NCBI RefSeq assembly: GCF_030408595.1
Contig: NZ_CP047080.1
Location: 2,811,353 to 2,875,352, forward strand
DNA from: Corynebacterium canis
GTDB lineage: Bacteria > Actinomycetota > Actinomycetes > Mycobacteriales > Mycobacteriaceae
Length of the DNA stretch: 64,000 nt
Direction: 5' to 3'
The notes beneath the pieces were generated by a model. It made no database searches. It worked only from the letters and a program-made list of their open reading frames with translations, and was not told where the DNA came from. Positions 8,805-17,332 of the stretch are shown here, in pieces. Position 1 is the first letter of the stretch. Each line of letters opens with the position of its first letter. Made by a program: the position numbers and the translations under genes.

Positions 8805-9974
8805 GTGCAGAAAAACCTGGCAATTGATTCTGTAGTGTTGATGGTTTCCAGCGCCACAAATGCAGTCGTAGGTCTTGCATTTTGGGTTTCAGCAACACGT
8901 TTGAATAACCCGGAAATCGTGGGAGCCGCGAGCACCGCCATTGCGGTCGCCACGACCTTATCCACCCTGGGCATGTTGGGCTTCGCGCAACTCATGGAAC
9001 GCTTCCTCCCCCGCGCATCCACCCGCCAAGTGCTGGGCGCGATCGCATTCGTGGGGGCGTTTTCCCTGTTCCTAGGCTGGTTGTTTAGCCTGCCGTGGCT
9101 CACCCTGGTGCTCGCGCTCTTTGCGCTGTGCGATTCTTACCTGATCGGCTGCGGCCGCCCGCGGCTGGTGGCGGTGAAGAATCTTATCCACGCGCTGAGC
9201 AAATTTGGCCTGGTTTTCATACTGCCGATTGATTGGGCGTGGGGAATTCCCACAGCGGCGTTATTGATTTTTTATTGTTTTGGTACGTTACCGAAACGAA
9301 AACTGTATTTAGCTGATGTGTCATTGTATTTTACGCATAGTGTCGGCTGGTTATTGGCACAAATGATACCGGGGCTAGTCACCCCATTGATGATCAAGGA
9401 AACGGGCCTCGACCAAGCCGCCTACTTCAATATCGCCTGGGTCATCGTAAACACTTCATTTGTGTTGATTTCTATGCTTGGCGGCCCATTTGTAGCAAAA
9501 GTGGCAAACGCCGACGCCAATATGGCAGAAGCAACGCGCACACTAATTCGAATCATCGCCGGTGTGAGCGCCCTGCGCCTCATCGGGGTCTCCGCCCTCG
9601 GCCCGCTCGCGCTCTTCGTCTACGGCACCGACTACGCCTACCACGGATACCTACTGCTGATCCTGATGGGAATCGCACACTTTATTGGTGGCCCGTTCTA
9701 CCTCTACGCCACCCTCGCTAGGATCTTCGGACGCATCGGCTACCCGATGTTGGTCCAGGCCCTAAGCTCCGCGGCGGTCATTGCGCTGATCTGGCTATTA
9801 CTCCCGTCTTGGGGTATCACCTCGGTTGGCATCGCCTACCTGATCGTGGATTCCACCGCATTCCTCGCGATCGCATTGCCGCTCAAGCGGGCATTGCAGC
9901 GAGCGCTACGGGAACCCCAACCCACAGCGGCCCCCGAACCGGATCCGGCAATAACCCCCGACCCCTCCCACTGA
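8805..9974 (+). CDS. Polysaccharide flippase-like (MATE/Wzx-type) membrane protein
   Basis: 389 residues, polytopic, with about 12 hydrophobic segments, resembling the polysaccharide-transport (PST/Wzx) branch of the MOP superfamily that moves lipid-linked oligosaccharides across the membrane. The start is typical: an amphipathic first helix, then helix pairs (VVGLAFWVSATRL; TLGMLGFAQLMERFLPRAS) and late helices up to residue 365, followed by a proline-rich tail. GTG at 8805 has no ribosome site, but a -10-like TATCGT ends 7 bases before it. It converges on a seven-gene glycosyltransferase operon with only 38 bases between, so it probably exports that operon's product. Substrate unknown. Confidence 0.72.
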   Translation: MQKNLAIDSVVLMVSSATNAVVGLAFWVSATRLNNPEIVGAASTAIAVATTLSTLGMLGFAQLMERFLPRASTRQVLGAIAFVGAFSLFLGWLFSLPWLTLVLALFALCDSYLIGCGRPRLVAVKNLIHALSKFGLVFILPIDWAWGIPTAALLIFYCFGTLPKRKLYLADVSLYFTHSVGWLLAQMIPGLVTPLMIKETGLDQAAYFNIAWVIVNTSFVLISMLGGPFVAKVANADANMAEATRTLIRIIAGVSALRLIGVSALGPLALFVYGTDYAYHGYLLLILMGIAHFIGGPFYLYATLARIFGRIGYPMLVQALSSAAVIALIWLLLPSWGITSVGIAYLIVDSTAFLAIALPLKRALQRALREPQPTAAPEPDPAITPDPSH

Positions 9975-10012
9975 CAAGGCGCCCGCACGGCCCCCCGACC
10001 CCGCCCGCGGGT

Positions 10013-10675
10013 TTACAGCCTCCGATATTTTACGTCGAGGATTTCCACCACGGGCACGCGGTATTCGTCTTTCGGCGGGCCTTTTTCCCTGGTCACGCCG
10101 TTGTTTGCCACCAGCTCCGCGCCTTCGCTCGTGGCGTGGGATTCCACCTGCACCACTAGGCACATGGGCTCGTGCGGGATGTCCTCGGTGGTCTCGCCAA
10201 ACATTTTGTCATCGCAGAAAAACTTGATGCTGTCTTTGCGCCATTCCACGGAGAACGTGGTGGGTTGCGTGGCGTCGCAATCCACCTTGAATTCTTGCTT
10301 GCCGGAGCCGTGGATAAATGCCTTGGTTTGCTGGCGGTCCGATCGGAAGTTTTCGGCGATATCGATCTCGGGCGGCCAGTGGTCCGCGGCGGGCCAGAGC
10401 AGCACGTGATAGGAAAGCACGGAGTGTGGGTAGGACTTCAGCCGCACGTCAAAGCGCCCGTAGAGTTTGGGGTCGCCGGAGTAGGAGACGCCCCCGGTGA
10501 CCCAACCGTTGTACCCAGGGGCGCCGTAGAGGATATTGCCGCGCACCATGGAGGGGTCCCAGCGTACGTGCGGGTCGGATTTGGGTCGTCCGGAGTACGG
10601 TTCGAAGTTTTGGAGGGAGGCACTGCATGCAGTTAACGCTAGTGGGGCTAGCAGAAATGCACGTCTGCTCAACAT
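10013..10675 (-). CDS. Glycoside hydrolase family 16-like lipoprotein
   Basis: 220 residues. The lipoprotein signal (MLSRRAFLLAPLALTACS) has lipobox LTAC with Cys17, so the product should sit on the outer face of the membrane. The GH16 signature EIDIAE gives Glu103 (nucleophile), Asp105 and Glu108 (acid/base), within a concanavalin-like beta-sandwich. GH16 enzymes cut or transfer beta-glucans and galactans. All three catalytic acids are present, so activity on a surface glycan is likely; the substrate is unknown. ATG at 10673-10675 follows GAGGA by 4 bases and overlaps the stop of the upstream glycosyltransferase by 7 bases. Last gene of the overlapping operon that begins at 16727. Confidence 0.82.
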   Translation of the reverse strand: MLSRRAFLLAPLALTACSASLQNFEPYSGRPKSDPHVRWDPSMVRGNILYGAPGYNGWVTGGVSYSGDPKLYGRFDVRLKSYPHSVLSYHVLLWPAADHWPPEIDIAENFRSDRQQTKAFIHGSGKQEFKVDCDATQPTTFSVEWRKDSIKFFCDDKMFGETTEDIPHEPMCLVVQVESHATSEGAELVANNGVTREKGPPKDEYRVPVVEILDVKYRRL

Positions 10676-11613
10676 TTGGTCCTCACGAGTAGTTTTTCCA
10701 TGGCGTGGCGCGCACGGTAAAGCGGCGAGTACACGCCTATGGGAACAGTCACCGCCATCACCGCTCCATGTACCGCTTCTCGACGGTGCCCGCTGCTCCA
10801 GGTTTGCAGTAACGCTGGCGGTGTCAGATACTTTAGCAAGGGCAATTGGAGTTTGCGAGCGTCCGGAACCCGGGCGTGGGCGGTAGTGGCGATGCCCGGC
10901 ACAGCCTCGAACCACACGCGGAACGAGCTGGGGGCACCGAGCTTGGCCAGGGTTTCCGCACATATCGACGTGTTTTCTAGGCGCTGGGGGTCCGAGTGGA
11001 TCGCGCTGCCGGAGCGCTCGCGATAGTGGTAGCCGATAAAGGGGATAAGTCGGGTCTTGCGGATCTCCGGAAGAGCGTCCAGCAGCAGCATAAGGTCTTC
11101 CAGGGAGCTAAGGCGTTGCCGCCGGTCAGCGCGGTCGATGGCGCGCTTAAGCACCTCCGCGCGGAAGAGCTTGTTCCACACATAGCCGCGGACGGTGCCG
11201 TCAAAGATCGCTTCCTTAAGGTCTTCCACCACGATCTCATCGGCGACGCCTTCCATGACGCGGATGCGGCCCCGGCTATCGTAGTGGTGGGCGCGGCAAA
11301 CCACCAGGTCAACACCATCGCTGGCGGCGCTGAGGCGCTCCAGGATGCACGGGTCGAAGGTGTCATCGGAATCCACGAACCAGATCCATTCCCCGGTGGC
11401 TTCCCGGATGCCGCGGTCGCGGGCCGCCGCGATGCCGGAATGCTCTTGGTGGATCACGCGCCCGTTACCCCAATTCTCGGCTATTTCGGGGCTGGCGTCG
11501 GTGGAGCCATCGTTAATCAGGAGGATTTCCACATCGTCGAGGGTTTCCAGGCATTCCAACGCCCGGGGGAGATGTTCGGCCGCGTTGTAAAACGGCACGA
11601 CTACGCTAATCAT
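10669..11613 (-). CDS. Family 2 glycosyltransferase
   Basis: 314 residues. The GT-A fold of family GT2 is plain: MISVVVPFYNAAEHL, EILLINDGSTD, the GIAAARDRGI helix, and the metal-binding WFVDSDDTFDP (DxD). It would transfer a sugar from an NDP or lipid-phosphate donor at the cytoplasmic face. No transmembrane anchor is clear, but basic and hydrophobic stretches near the C-terminus may give membrane association. Overlaps the upstream serine-hydrolase-like gene by 8 bases and the GH16 gene by 7, so it is translationally coupled on both sides. Donor and acceptor are unknown. Confidence 0.88.
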   Translation of the reverse strand: MISVVVPFYNAAEHLPRALECLETLDDVEILLINDGSTDASPEIAENWGNGRVIHQEHSGIAAARDRGIREATGEWIWFVDSDDTFDPCILERLSAASDGVDLVVCRAHHYDSRGRIRVMEGVADEIVVEDLKEAIFDGTVRGYVWNKLFRAEVLKRAIDRADRRQRLSSLEDLMLLLDALPEIRKTRLIPFIGYHYRERSGSAIHSDPQRLENTSICAETLAKLGAPSSFRVWFEAVPGIATTAHARVPDARKLQLPLLKYLTPPALLQTWSSGHRREAVHGAVMAVTVPIGVYSPLYRARHAMEKLLVRTKC

Positions 11614-12424
11614 GGTGTAAAGCCTCCAATGCTGCTTTCTCTACTGGTATGTCGCCGCGGGAAAGCACCACCACGGCTCGTTGTTTGGGTTGCACCGCCA
11701 CCGCGCTCTGGAAATCCGGCTGACCGCCGGAAAGCGACCACTCCGTGCCTTCCCACTCCCGAGCCAGCAGGACGTACCGCAGGAAGCGGCCCACGTCCTG
11801 GACGGTGGAGATCCCGCCATTCGCCGGCGCTAGGGCGTCGAACTCATTGGAAATCCGGGTGTTTTGCAATTCCATGGGCACAAGCAGGCGGGTGCGCAAC
11901 AGGGTGGGATAGTCGGTCTCGGCGGCCACCGCCAGGGCGTGCCCCAGCAAGGCGATACCCAGCTGGGAAGGGTTGACTTCCCCGCGGCTGGCAAGCGGAT
12001 CCGCCTTTGCCCGCTGCAGCAGTTCCTGATAGTTCGGTTCCGCAATGTCCGTGGTTGGGGCGAGACCGCCGCGGTGCTCCGCGAGTTCCCGCAGGGTCAC
12101 GTCGGCGGCTGGGGAACCCGCGACGTCGATAAGCGAACCGAGTTTGGTGCTGCCGGTGACCTCGCCACGGCGCACAGCGTTATAGAACAATTCAACGGTA
12201 AACATTTCGGTAAGAGTGTCCACACGGTACGGCGTGGTCAATGTGGACTCGATCAAGGCAAAGGAAACCTCGCGGTCCACGGCGAGCACGGCGATCATGC
12301 GGTTCTGGTGAATATGCGGGGTGACCTGCGCGGCAAGCTCGGAATCCCCACGCGGCGGAATCAGCGGCGGGGTCGGCGCGGTAAGCACCAGCAATATGGC
12401 GATAACGAAGACTACGTACCTCAT
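11606..12424 (-). CDS. Serine-hydrolase-like (class C beta-lactamase fold) pseudoenzyme, exported
   Basis: 272 residues. An N-terminal hydrophobic segment (MRYVVFVIAILLVLTAP) acts as signal or anchor. The rest aligns with the beta-lactamase/DD-peptidase-like family: the TLTEMFTVELFYNAVRRGEV helix, VTLRELAEHRGGLAP, QLGIALLGHALAVA, LLVPMELQNTR, and SGGQPDF with AVVVLSRG near the end. The catalytic SxxK is replaced by TLTE and the YxN region by PSQ, so Ser, Lys and Tyr all appear lost. It is probably a binding or scaffold protein. The ATG at 12424 overlaps the preceding small gene as ATGA. A start 30 bases upstream is possible but lacks a ribosome site. Confidence 0.7.
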   Translation of the reverse strand: MRYVVFVIAILLVLTAPTPPLIPPRGDSELAAQVTPHIHQNRMIAVLAVDREVSFALIESTLTTPYRVDTLTEMFTVELFYNAVRRGEVTGSTKLGSLIDVAGSPAADVTLRELAEHRGGLAPTTDIAEPNYQELLQRAKADPLASRGEVNPSQLGIALLGHALAVAAETDYPTLLRTRLLVPMELQNTRISNEFDALAPANGGISTVQDVGRFLRYVLLAREWEGTEWSLSGGQPDFQSAVAVQPKQRAVVVLSRGDIPVEKAALEALHHD

Positions 12425-12588
12425 AGGTAACCGCCCAACCTTAGAGCCGAACATGCGAGCGCAATCAGGAGGATCGGTACGCCGAGCCACCAACTGAACC
12501 ACCAGCCGCGCTCCCGCGCCAGCACGGACCACAGGCACACCCAAAACGCGGCGACGGCTGCCACGGCGACAATGATCGTTCCGGTCAT
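12421..12588 (-). CDS. 55-residue two-helix membrane protein
   Basis: A small gene that fits exactly between its neighbours. The product has two hydrophobic helices, TIIVAVAAVAAFWVCLWSVL and WWFSWWLGVPILLIALACSA, joined by a short charged turn (ARERG). Its ATG shares bases with the TGA of the polytopic gene (ATGA, 12585-12588), and its own TGA shares bases with the ATG of the next gene (ATGA, 12421-12424). Such double overlap argues strongly that it is translated. The ribosome site is weak, which fits translational coupling. It may be a partner subunit of the polytopic protein; family not recognised. Confidence 0.75.
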   Translation of the reverse strand: MTGTIIVAVAAVAAFWVCLWSVLARERGWWFSWWLGVPILLIALACSALRLGGYL

Positions 12589-14465
12589 CCCAACCCCCAA
12601 ACCCCGGGGGAATCCCCAAGCGGGACGCCGCTGAGATCGGTGCGTTCCAGCACCACGGCATGTTCGGAAACCCAGGTGATCTTGTAATTTCCGTAGGTTT
12701 CCAATTCCTCGGCCACGCGGCGGAAATCCTGGTCGTGGCCGTTGACCATGCGTTCGTAGTGCTCGCGGGTGGTGGTCATAAAGACCACGTCCGGTTGTTG
12801 CGCGAGCACGCCGATGAAATCGTTGATGGGGCTGGGCGGGGCCATCATTTCCGCAACCCGATCCATGCGCAGCGTGCCCTCATAACTCAATGGGCCGACG
12901 GTGGAGCCGTACGGCGCGCGGTCGAGCACGAAGCGGGCGGCCTGCACGACGTCGGCAGGCGTACGTTCGAATGCAATATTGACGCCGCGAGCCGTCACCC
13001 CGAGCAGCGCGCACACGCCGAGCACAAATACCGGGCGCACCCGCAGGCGGGCGATCATAATGGCCAAAAACGGTGCCGAATACAAAAACGCCCGCAGGAT
13101 CACCTCGCCGCCATAGCTCTGGCCAAAGATCAACGTTGCCGGGGCCAGTACCGCAGCGGCCACCACCTTGTGTTTGGTGCGCCACCACACCAGCACGGCG
13201 ACCAGGCCGAGGGCCAGGGTAAACAGCACGCGGAACTTCTGCATCAGGGTATAGATCGCCTCGCCGCGCACGCGTTCCGTGAGCCCGGAGGACACCGCCT
13301 CGCTGGCTTTCCCGAGGCCGTCCAATAACACGGGAAGGTTGCCCGCCCACCAGTCCGTGGCACCAAACACGAACCAGGTGGCAAACACCACCGCAACCCC
13401 CAGCCACAGCGTGCGAAACTTTGTCGCCTTGAGCAGCGACAAGAGCGCCAACAGCACGATCAGCGTCACCGGGGTGAGCTGGTGGGACACCACCATGGCG
13501 GTGGCCAGCAGCAGGGCCACGAACTCGTGCTCGTTGCGGAGCACCAGGGTGATCACCACCAGATACAGCAATAGTGCAGCCGATTGCGGGGAATAGTAAT
13601 CCTGCGCGCTCCAGTTAATGGCAACGAACAGGATGCCCGCCAGCAAGGATTGCCGGCGCGTGCTGCCCAGCACCTGGGCCAGTGCGTATACCGCCGGGAT
13701 ATAGATCATGGCGATCACCGCCGGGTAAAACACCAGCAATCGGGTGGTACCGCTGATCTGCTGTATAAAACTCGCGGCGGTAAGGAAGCCGGGCCAGCTA
13801 AAGCGGGCGTCGATGCCGCCGAGGATGCCCCAGTCCGCGATGGCTTCCGCGAAGCCGACGTGGACATAGCCGGTATTCATCACCGCGCCCATATCGGCGA
13901 GGTTCACGGTGGCCACGATCATGCCGCAGAGCAGCGCCAATGCCGCCGGGTGCCACCACACGCACAAGGCAATAAGGAAGGCAGCGAACCATTGCCACGG
14001 CAGGACTTGGATCAGCCCGGCGGAGCCCGCGGCGTCGAGGTCTATCACGGCGATGGACCATAGCCACAGCGCGGTGGCCGGTAGGATCAGCCAGCCGGGG
14101 CGCGCGGACGGGGACCAGGCATTATTTCGAAGGTACGAGCGGATGTTAGGCAGCCAAGTTGATACCGCCGGGAGTTTTGGGTAGCCCAGCAGGGCGGGCA
14201 GCGCGAGGATGATCGCGGTAAGCAGCGTGCTGCGCACCGTAAGTTGCACCGCGAGCGTGACCAAAATGCACATGGCCAGGGAAATCGCGGGAGTGAGCGC
14301 GAGGAAGAACGCCCGCTCCCGGGTCAAGCGGGCCGCGATGCCCGCGCCGATCACCAAGGGGGCAAGCGCCGCGGGCCACATCGGGTGCACCACAAAGGCG
14401 GGCAGCATTAAACACCATGCCCACCCGATTCGCACTGTCCAAGCTATTACTGGGTCTTGTTCCAT
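12585..14465 (-). CDS. Polytopic membrane protein, probable GT-C-type transferase or polymerase
   Basis: 626 residues with about 12-14 transmembrane helices in residues 1-490 and a soluble C-terminal domain of about 130 residues. A loop with GILGGIDARFSWPGFLTAAS and a later INWSAQDYYSPQSAALLLYL and SHQLTPVTLIVLL resemble large actinobacterial membrane glycosyltransferase-like proteins found in exopolysaccharide clusters. A GT-C transferase or chain-length/polymerase role is inference from topology and context. The ATG at 14465 overlaps the upstream tandem glycosyltransferase by 19 bases, and the stop overlaps the small membrane protein by 4. No catalytic residue can be assigned with confidence. 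Confidence 0.65.
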   Translation of the reverse strand: MEQDPVIAWTVRIGWAWCLMLPAFVVHPMWPAALAPLVIGAGIAARLTRERAFFLALTPAISLAMCILVTLAVQLTVRSTLLTAIILALPALLGYPKLPAVSTWLPNIRSYLRNNAWSPSARPGWLILPATALWLWSIAVIDLDAAGSAGLIQVLPWQWFAAFLIALCVWWHPAALALLCGMIVATVNLADMGAVMNTGYVHVGFAEAIADWGILGGIDARFSWPGFLTAASFIQQISGTTRLLVFYPAVIAMIYIPAVYALAQVLGSTRRQSLLAGILFVAINWSAQDYYSPQSAALLLYLVVITLVLRNEHEFVALLLATAMVVSHQLTPVTLIVLLALLSLLKATKFRTLWLGVAVVFATWFVFGATDWWAGNLPVLLDGLGKASEAVSSGLTERVRGEAIYTLMQKFRVLFTLALGLVAVLVWWRTKHKVVAAAVLAPATLIFGQSYGGEVILRAFLYSAPFLAIMIARLRVRPVFVLGVCALLGVTARGVNIAFERTPADVVQAARFVLDRAPYGSTVGPLSYEGTLRMDRVAEMMAPPSPINDFIGVLAQQPDVVFMTTTREHYERMVNGHDQDFRRVAEELETYGNYKITWVSEHAVVLERTDLSGVPLGDSPGVWGLG

Positions 14466-16051
14466 ACACCCACCGCATCACTGAGGCGCGCGGCCGCAAA
14501 CAGGGGCGGACCGCACACAAGTCCGGCTACTTCGGCGGCCCGCATCCACCACGGGCCGGGCTCCTGGGGGCCCTTTACCGCACCGCGCGGAACCGTGCCA
14601 CGCAGCGAGGTGGGCACGAACTTACCATCAGCAAGGCAGCGTGACAACGACGCGCTAAAGCCGGCACCAAAGGCAAACATCTGTTCAAATAGCTGGCGCT
14701 TGGTGGCGCGGTGATCGTGCCACACCACGGCGTACGGCCAATATTGAATGGTGCCGCCGTGCAGGATCACGCGCCGCAACATATCCAAATCCTCGCCGCC
14801 GCGCGTACACCTACCGGCCCCGAGCTCCTCCGAAAAGCCGCCGATTTTCTGGAACACGTCCGCGCGGAACGACATATTCACACCCGCGCCAAAGCTCCCG
14901 CCGGGATACGGGTACAGGGGCGGCCGTTCCGCCGTGTCCAGGTTCCAGCGCCGCGGTTTCTCGCCGAAATCGTAGCTCACATAGTCCTCGAACAAGTGTT
15001 GGGCATGCGTGGTGGGCCTACTGCACACACGTCCGGTGACCGCCCAAATGGAATCGTCGTTGTCATAGCCGGCGAGCAATTCCTTGAGCCAGCGGGGGTC
15101 CAGCTCCGCATCGTCGTCCGTAAAGGCCAGAATACGTCCGTTAGCTGCACGAATGCCCACATTACGGGCGCGCGCAAGGCCGGGTTCGGGGGCGCGAATG
15201 CCGATGCCAATGCCGTCTGCGGAGTTATCCACCACCACGATCTCGGCATCGAGCCCCTCGATGGCGCGTTCGATATGCCCGAGCTTCAGCGGCCGCTTTC
15301 CGTCCGTACATACGATTATCGACGCCGCGCACGTCGGCTTCTTCGGCGGGATAAAGCCGCGCTTTCCAAGGGCGAACCCCACCGCCGCGGCAAGCACATG
15401 CACGCTGGGGCGCTTGGCGTAAGCGCGCTCGGGGCCTAGGTTGCTGAGCCAGGATTTCATGCGCCCCTCGTTAAAGGAACGTCGAATATGGTAGCTAAGC
15501 TTCGTACGTGATTTCGGCACGAAATGGTCCACGGCAAAGGCCGTGTGCCGGATAATGCGGCCGTGGATGCGCTGGCACAATTCGGTTTCCTCACCGCCGG
15601 CGGTATTGCCGCCCACGCGCCCCAACGCCGGCGAGAATTCCGGGATGGGGCGGCGAAACGCCATGGCCGCACCGATGGGATTGCGGATTTCCTCCCCATC
15701 GGCGGGCAGCCCAGCGTGATCGCAACCGTACACCCAAGCGTGCCGCTCATCCCCATGGCCGCTTTCGAAGTTCGGGTGGATGGCGCCGCCGATGCCGGTG
15801 ATGGTCGGGTCGTCGAAAATGCTCATTGCGGCGCGCCAACCCGGGCGTGCCACGGCGTCGTCATCGATAAACACAACGACGGGGTTGGTGCCGCTGGCCA
15901 CGCCCTTATTCCGCGCGTTCGCCAACGGCAGGTCGCGGATCACGGTGAGGGTATCCGCAGGCAGCAGCTCCTTTTCGATCGCGGCGACGCAATCCTTAAG
16001 GAAATGCTCGCGACCGGTCACCGTGCACACGACAACATCAATATTCTCCAC
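14447..16051 (-). CDS. Glycosyltransferase with two tandem GT2 domains
   Basis: 534 residues. Two GT-A modules lie in one chain. Module 1 (about 1-230): IDVVVCTVTGREHF, LANARNKGVASG, VVFIDDDAVARPGW. Module 2 (about 265-500): ASIIVCTDGKRPL, GLARARNVGIRAANG, ILAFTDDDAELDPRW, then GGEDLDMLRR. Both keep DDD metal sites, so both may be active, giving a disaccharide synthase or a polymerase alternating two sugars. The GTG at 16051 follows GGAAGGA by 5 bases; the longer upstream frame only duplicates sequence of the preceding gene. Overlaps that gene by 14 bases and the polytopic gene by 19. Confidence 0.85.
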   Translation of the reverse strand: MENIDVVVCTVTGREHFLKDCVAAIEKELLPADTLTVIRDLPLANARNKGVASGTNPVVVFIDDDAVARPGWRAAMSIFDDPTITGIGGAIHPNFESGHGDERHAWVYGCDHAGLPADGEEIRNPIGAAMAFRRPIPEFSPALGRVGGNTAGGEETELCQRIHGRIIRHTAFAVDHFVPKSRTKLSYHIRRSFNEGRMKSWLSNLGPERAYAKRPSVHVLAAAVGFALGKRGFIPPKKPTCAASIIVCTDGKRPLKLGHIERAIEGLDAEIVVVDNSADGIGIGIRAPEPGLARARNVGIRAANGRILAFTDDDAELDPRWLKELLAGYDNDDSIWAVTGRVCSRPTTHAQHLFEDYVSYDFGEKPRRWNLDTAERPPLYPYPGGSFGAGVNMSFRADVFQKIGGFSEELGAGRCTRGGEDLDMLRRVILHGGTIQYWPYAVVWHDHRATKRQLFEQMFAFGAGFSASLSRCLADGKFVPTSLRGTVPRGAVKGPQEPGPWWMRAAEVAGLVCGPPLFAAARLSDAVGVWNKTQ

Positions 16052-16727
16052 GCCATTCCTTCCAAATCGTGCGCAATACCCGCTTGCCGTCCTGCCACGC
16101 ATCGAGGTTGCTTTGCCCGTGTATGCGGTTGTACTCGTGGCTGGGCACCTCGGTGATGCGGGCCCCGAGCTTGGCGGCGCGGCAGGCGAATAACGTCTCG
16201 ATCTCAAAGCCGTCGCCCCATTGCGGCAATTGCTTGGTGGTGGAAGGCAAGCCCCAGGATTCGAACATACTTCGGGAGAACGCGTTAAACCCGTAGCACA
16301 GGTCGGTGAATTGCGTGCGGAACAGCACATTAGCCAGCCGCGTAAAGCCGATATTGCCGGCAGAGCGCAACCGGGTCAGGTCGTCCGAACCGCCGCCGAG
16401 GAGGTAGCGGGAACCCTTGACAAAGTCCGCGCCGGTTTCCAGGGCCGCGATAAACCGTGGGATTTCCGAAACCTCGGCGGAACCGTCCGTGTCCACCATC
16501 ACCAGGTGCTCGCCTTGCGACGCCACGCAACCGCACACCAGTGCGTTTCCCTTGCCGCGGCGGGTCTGGCCGATCACGGTGACCGGGTAATCCTTGAGGG
16601 TGCGTTTTGTGTGTTCTAGATCGCCGCCTTCTACCACCACGAGTTCGTATTCGGCGGGCATGCTGGGAAGAAGCCGAACGAGGTTTTCGGTCTCATTCAT
16701 CGAGGGCAGGATTAAGCTCACGCTCAT
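16038..16727 (-). CDS. Dolichyl-phosphate-mannose-synthase-like family 2 glycosyltransferase
   Basis: 229 residues. GT2 of the DPM1/GtrB type: SVSLILPSMNETENLVRLL, YELVVVEGG, RRGKGNALVCG, and VMVDTDGSAE as the metal site. The motif KGSRYLLGGGSDDLT, then LCYGFNAFSRSMF, matches enzymes that load a hexose onto polyprenyl phosphate. No C-terminal membrane helices, as in soluble DPM synthases. It probably makes a polyprenyl-phosphate sugar donor for the later membrane steps. ATG at 16727 follows GGAAGGGGA by 7 bases. First gene of the seven-gene operon. Confidence 0.85.
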   Translation of the reverse strand: MSVSLILPSMNETENLVRLLPSMPAEYELVVVEGGDLEHTKRTLKDYPVTVIGQTRRGKGNALVCGCVASQGEHLVMVDTDGSAEVSEIPRFIAALETGADFVKGSRYLLGGGSDDLTRLRSAGNIGFTRLANVLFRTQFTDLCYGFNAFSRSMFESWGLPSTTKQLPQWGDGFEIETLFACRAAKLGARITEVPSHEYNRIHGQSNLDAWQDGKRVLRTIWKEWRGEY

Positions 16728-17332
16728 GGTGCAGTCCCCTTCCACAGCGTCTGTCTATGCAAATAATCCGCAAATAGTGGCGTTTTGTAATATTTCACTT
16801 GGGCGCAATGCAGCCTCGTTGCTCGCCCGGAAATTTGCGGCGTACATTTAGCTAAGCATTTGTTTGAGAAAGCTTTTGGCAGACGGCTTGATGCGTCGTT
16901 TTCGAATAAAATGGCGCTGACCACATGTGCGCCAATGGAACGTTGTGTAATTCCGTTGCATCGGCCGTTGGAGCAGCGGTGCGCGACCTTGTTTTTGCTG
17001 GTAGCGCGGGCGGGCTCGCCGCTTTGTCCGCCTTTGAAGCATCCCTCTCGGTTTCTTTCGTGCGCTATGGAACGCTGTACATAAACCGGGTATGCAGGCA
17101 ATACGGACGGCGCAAACATATTTGAACTAACGCCCGTGGCGTGTTCCTTAAATAGAGTGCTAAACATCTGATAGTCCTTCCGCTAACCGGAAATAATAGA
17201 CATCAGAAAGATAAGTGCAACCCTTCGCATCCATTAGCAAAGGTTATACAAAATATACCGAGATGTATTTTAGGCGATACTTCAGCACATATACGTGCGG
17301 TTTTACAACAAGCATCGTGCACGTAGCGCGAG
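16728..17332. other. 600-bp intergenic region before the glycosyltransferase operon
   Basis: Should hold the operon promoter. It is more A+T-rich than the flanks at both ends. A leftward open frame (about 16724-17167) and a rightward one (16925-17125) have no ribosome sites and match nothing recognised. An imperfect direct repeat, GTGCGCCAATGGAACGTTGT (from 16927) and GTGCGCTATGGAACGCTGT (from 17060), lies inside. This may be remnant DNA. Confidence 0.4.

Noticed and set aside
16052-16330. Longer N-terminus of the tandem glycosyltransferase
   Set aside because: The extra 93 residues only read the preceding glycosyltransferase gene in another frame; the GTG at 16051 has a good ribosome site.
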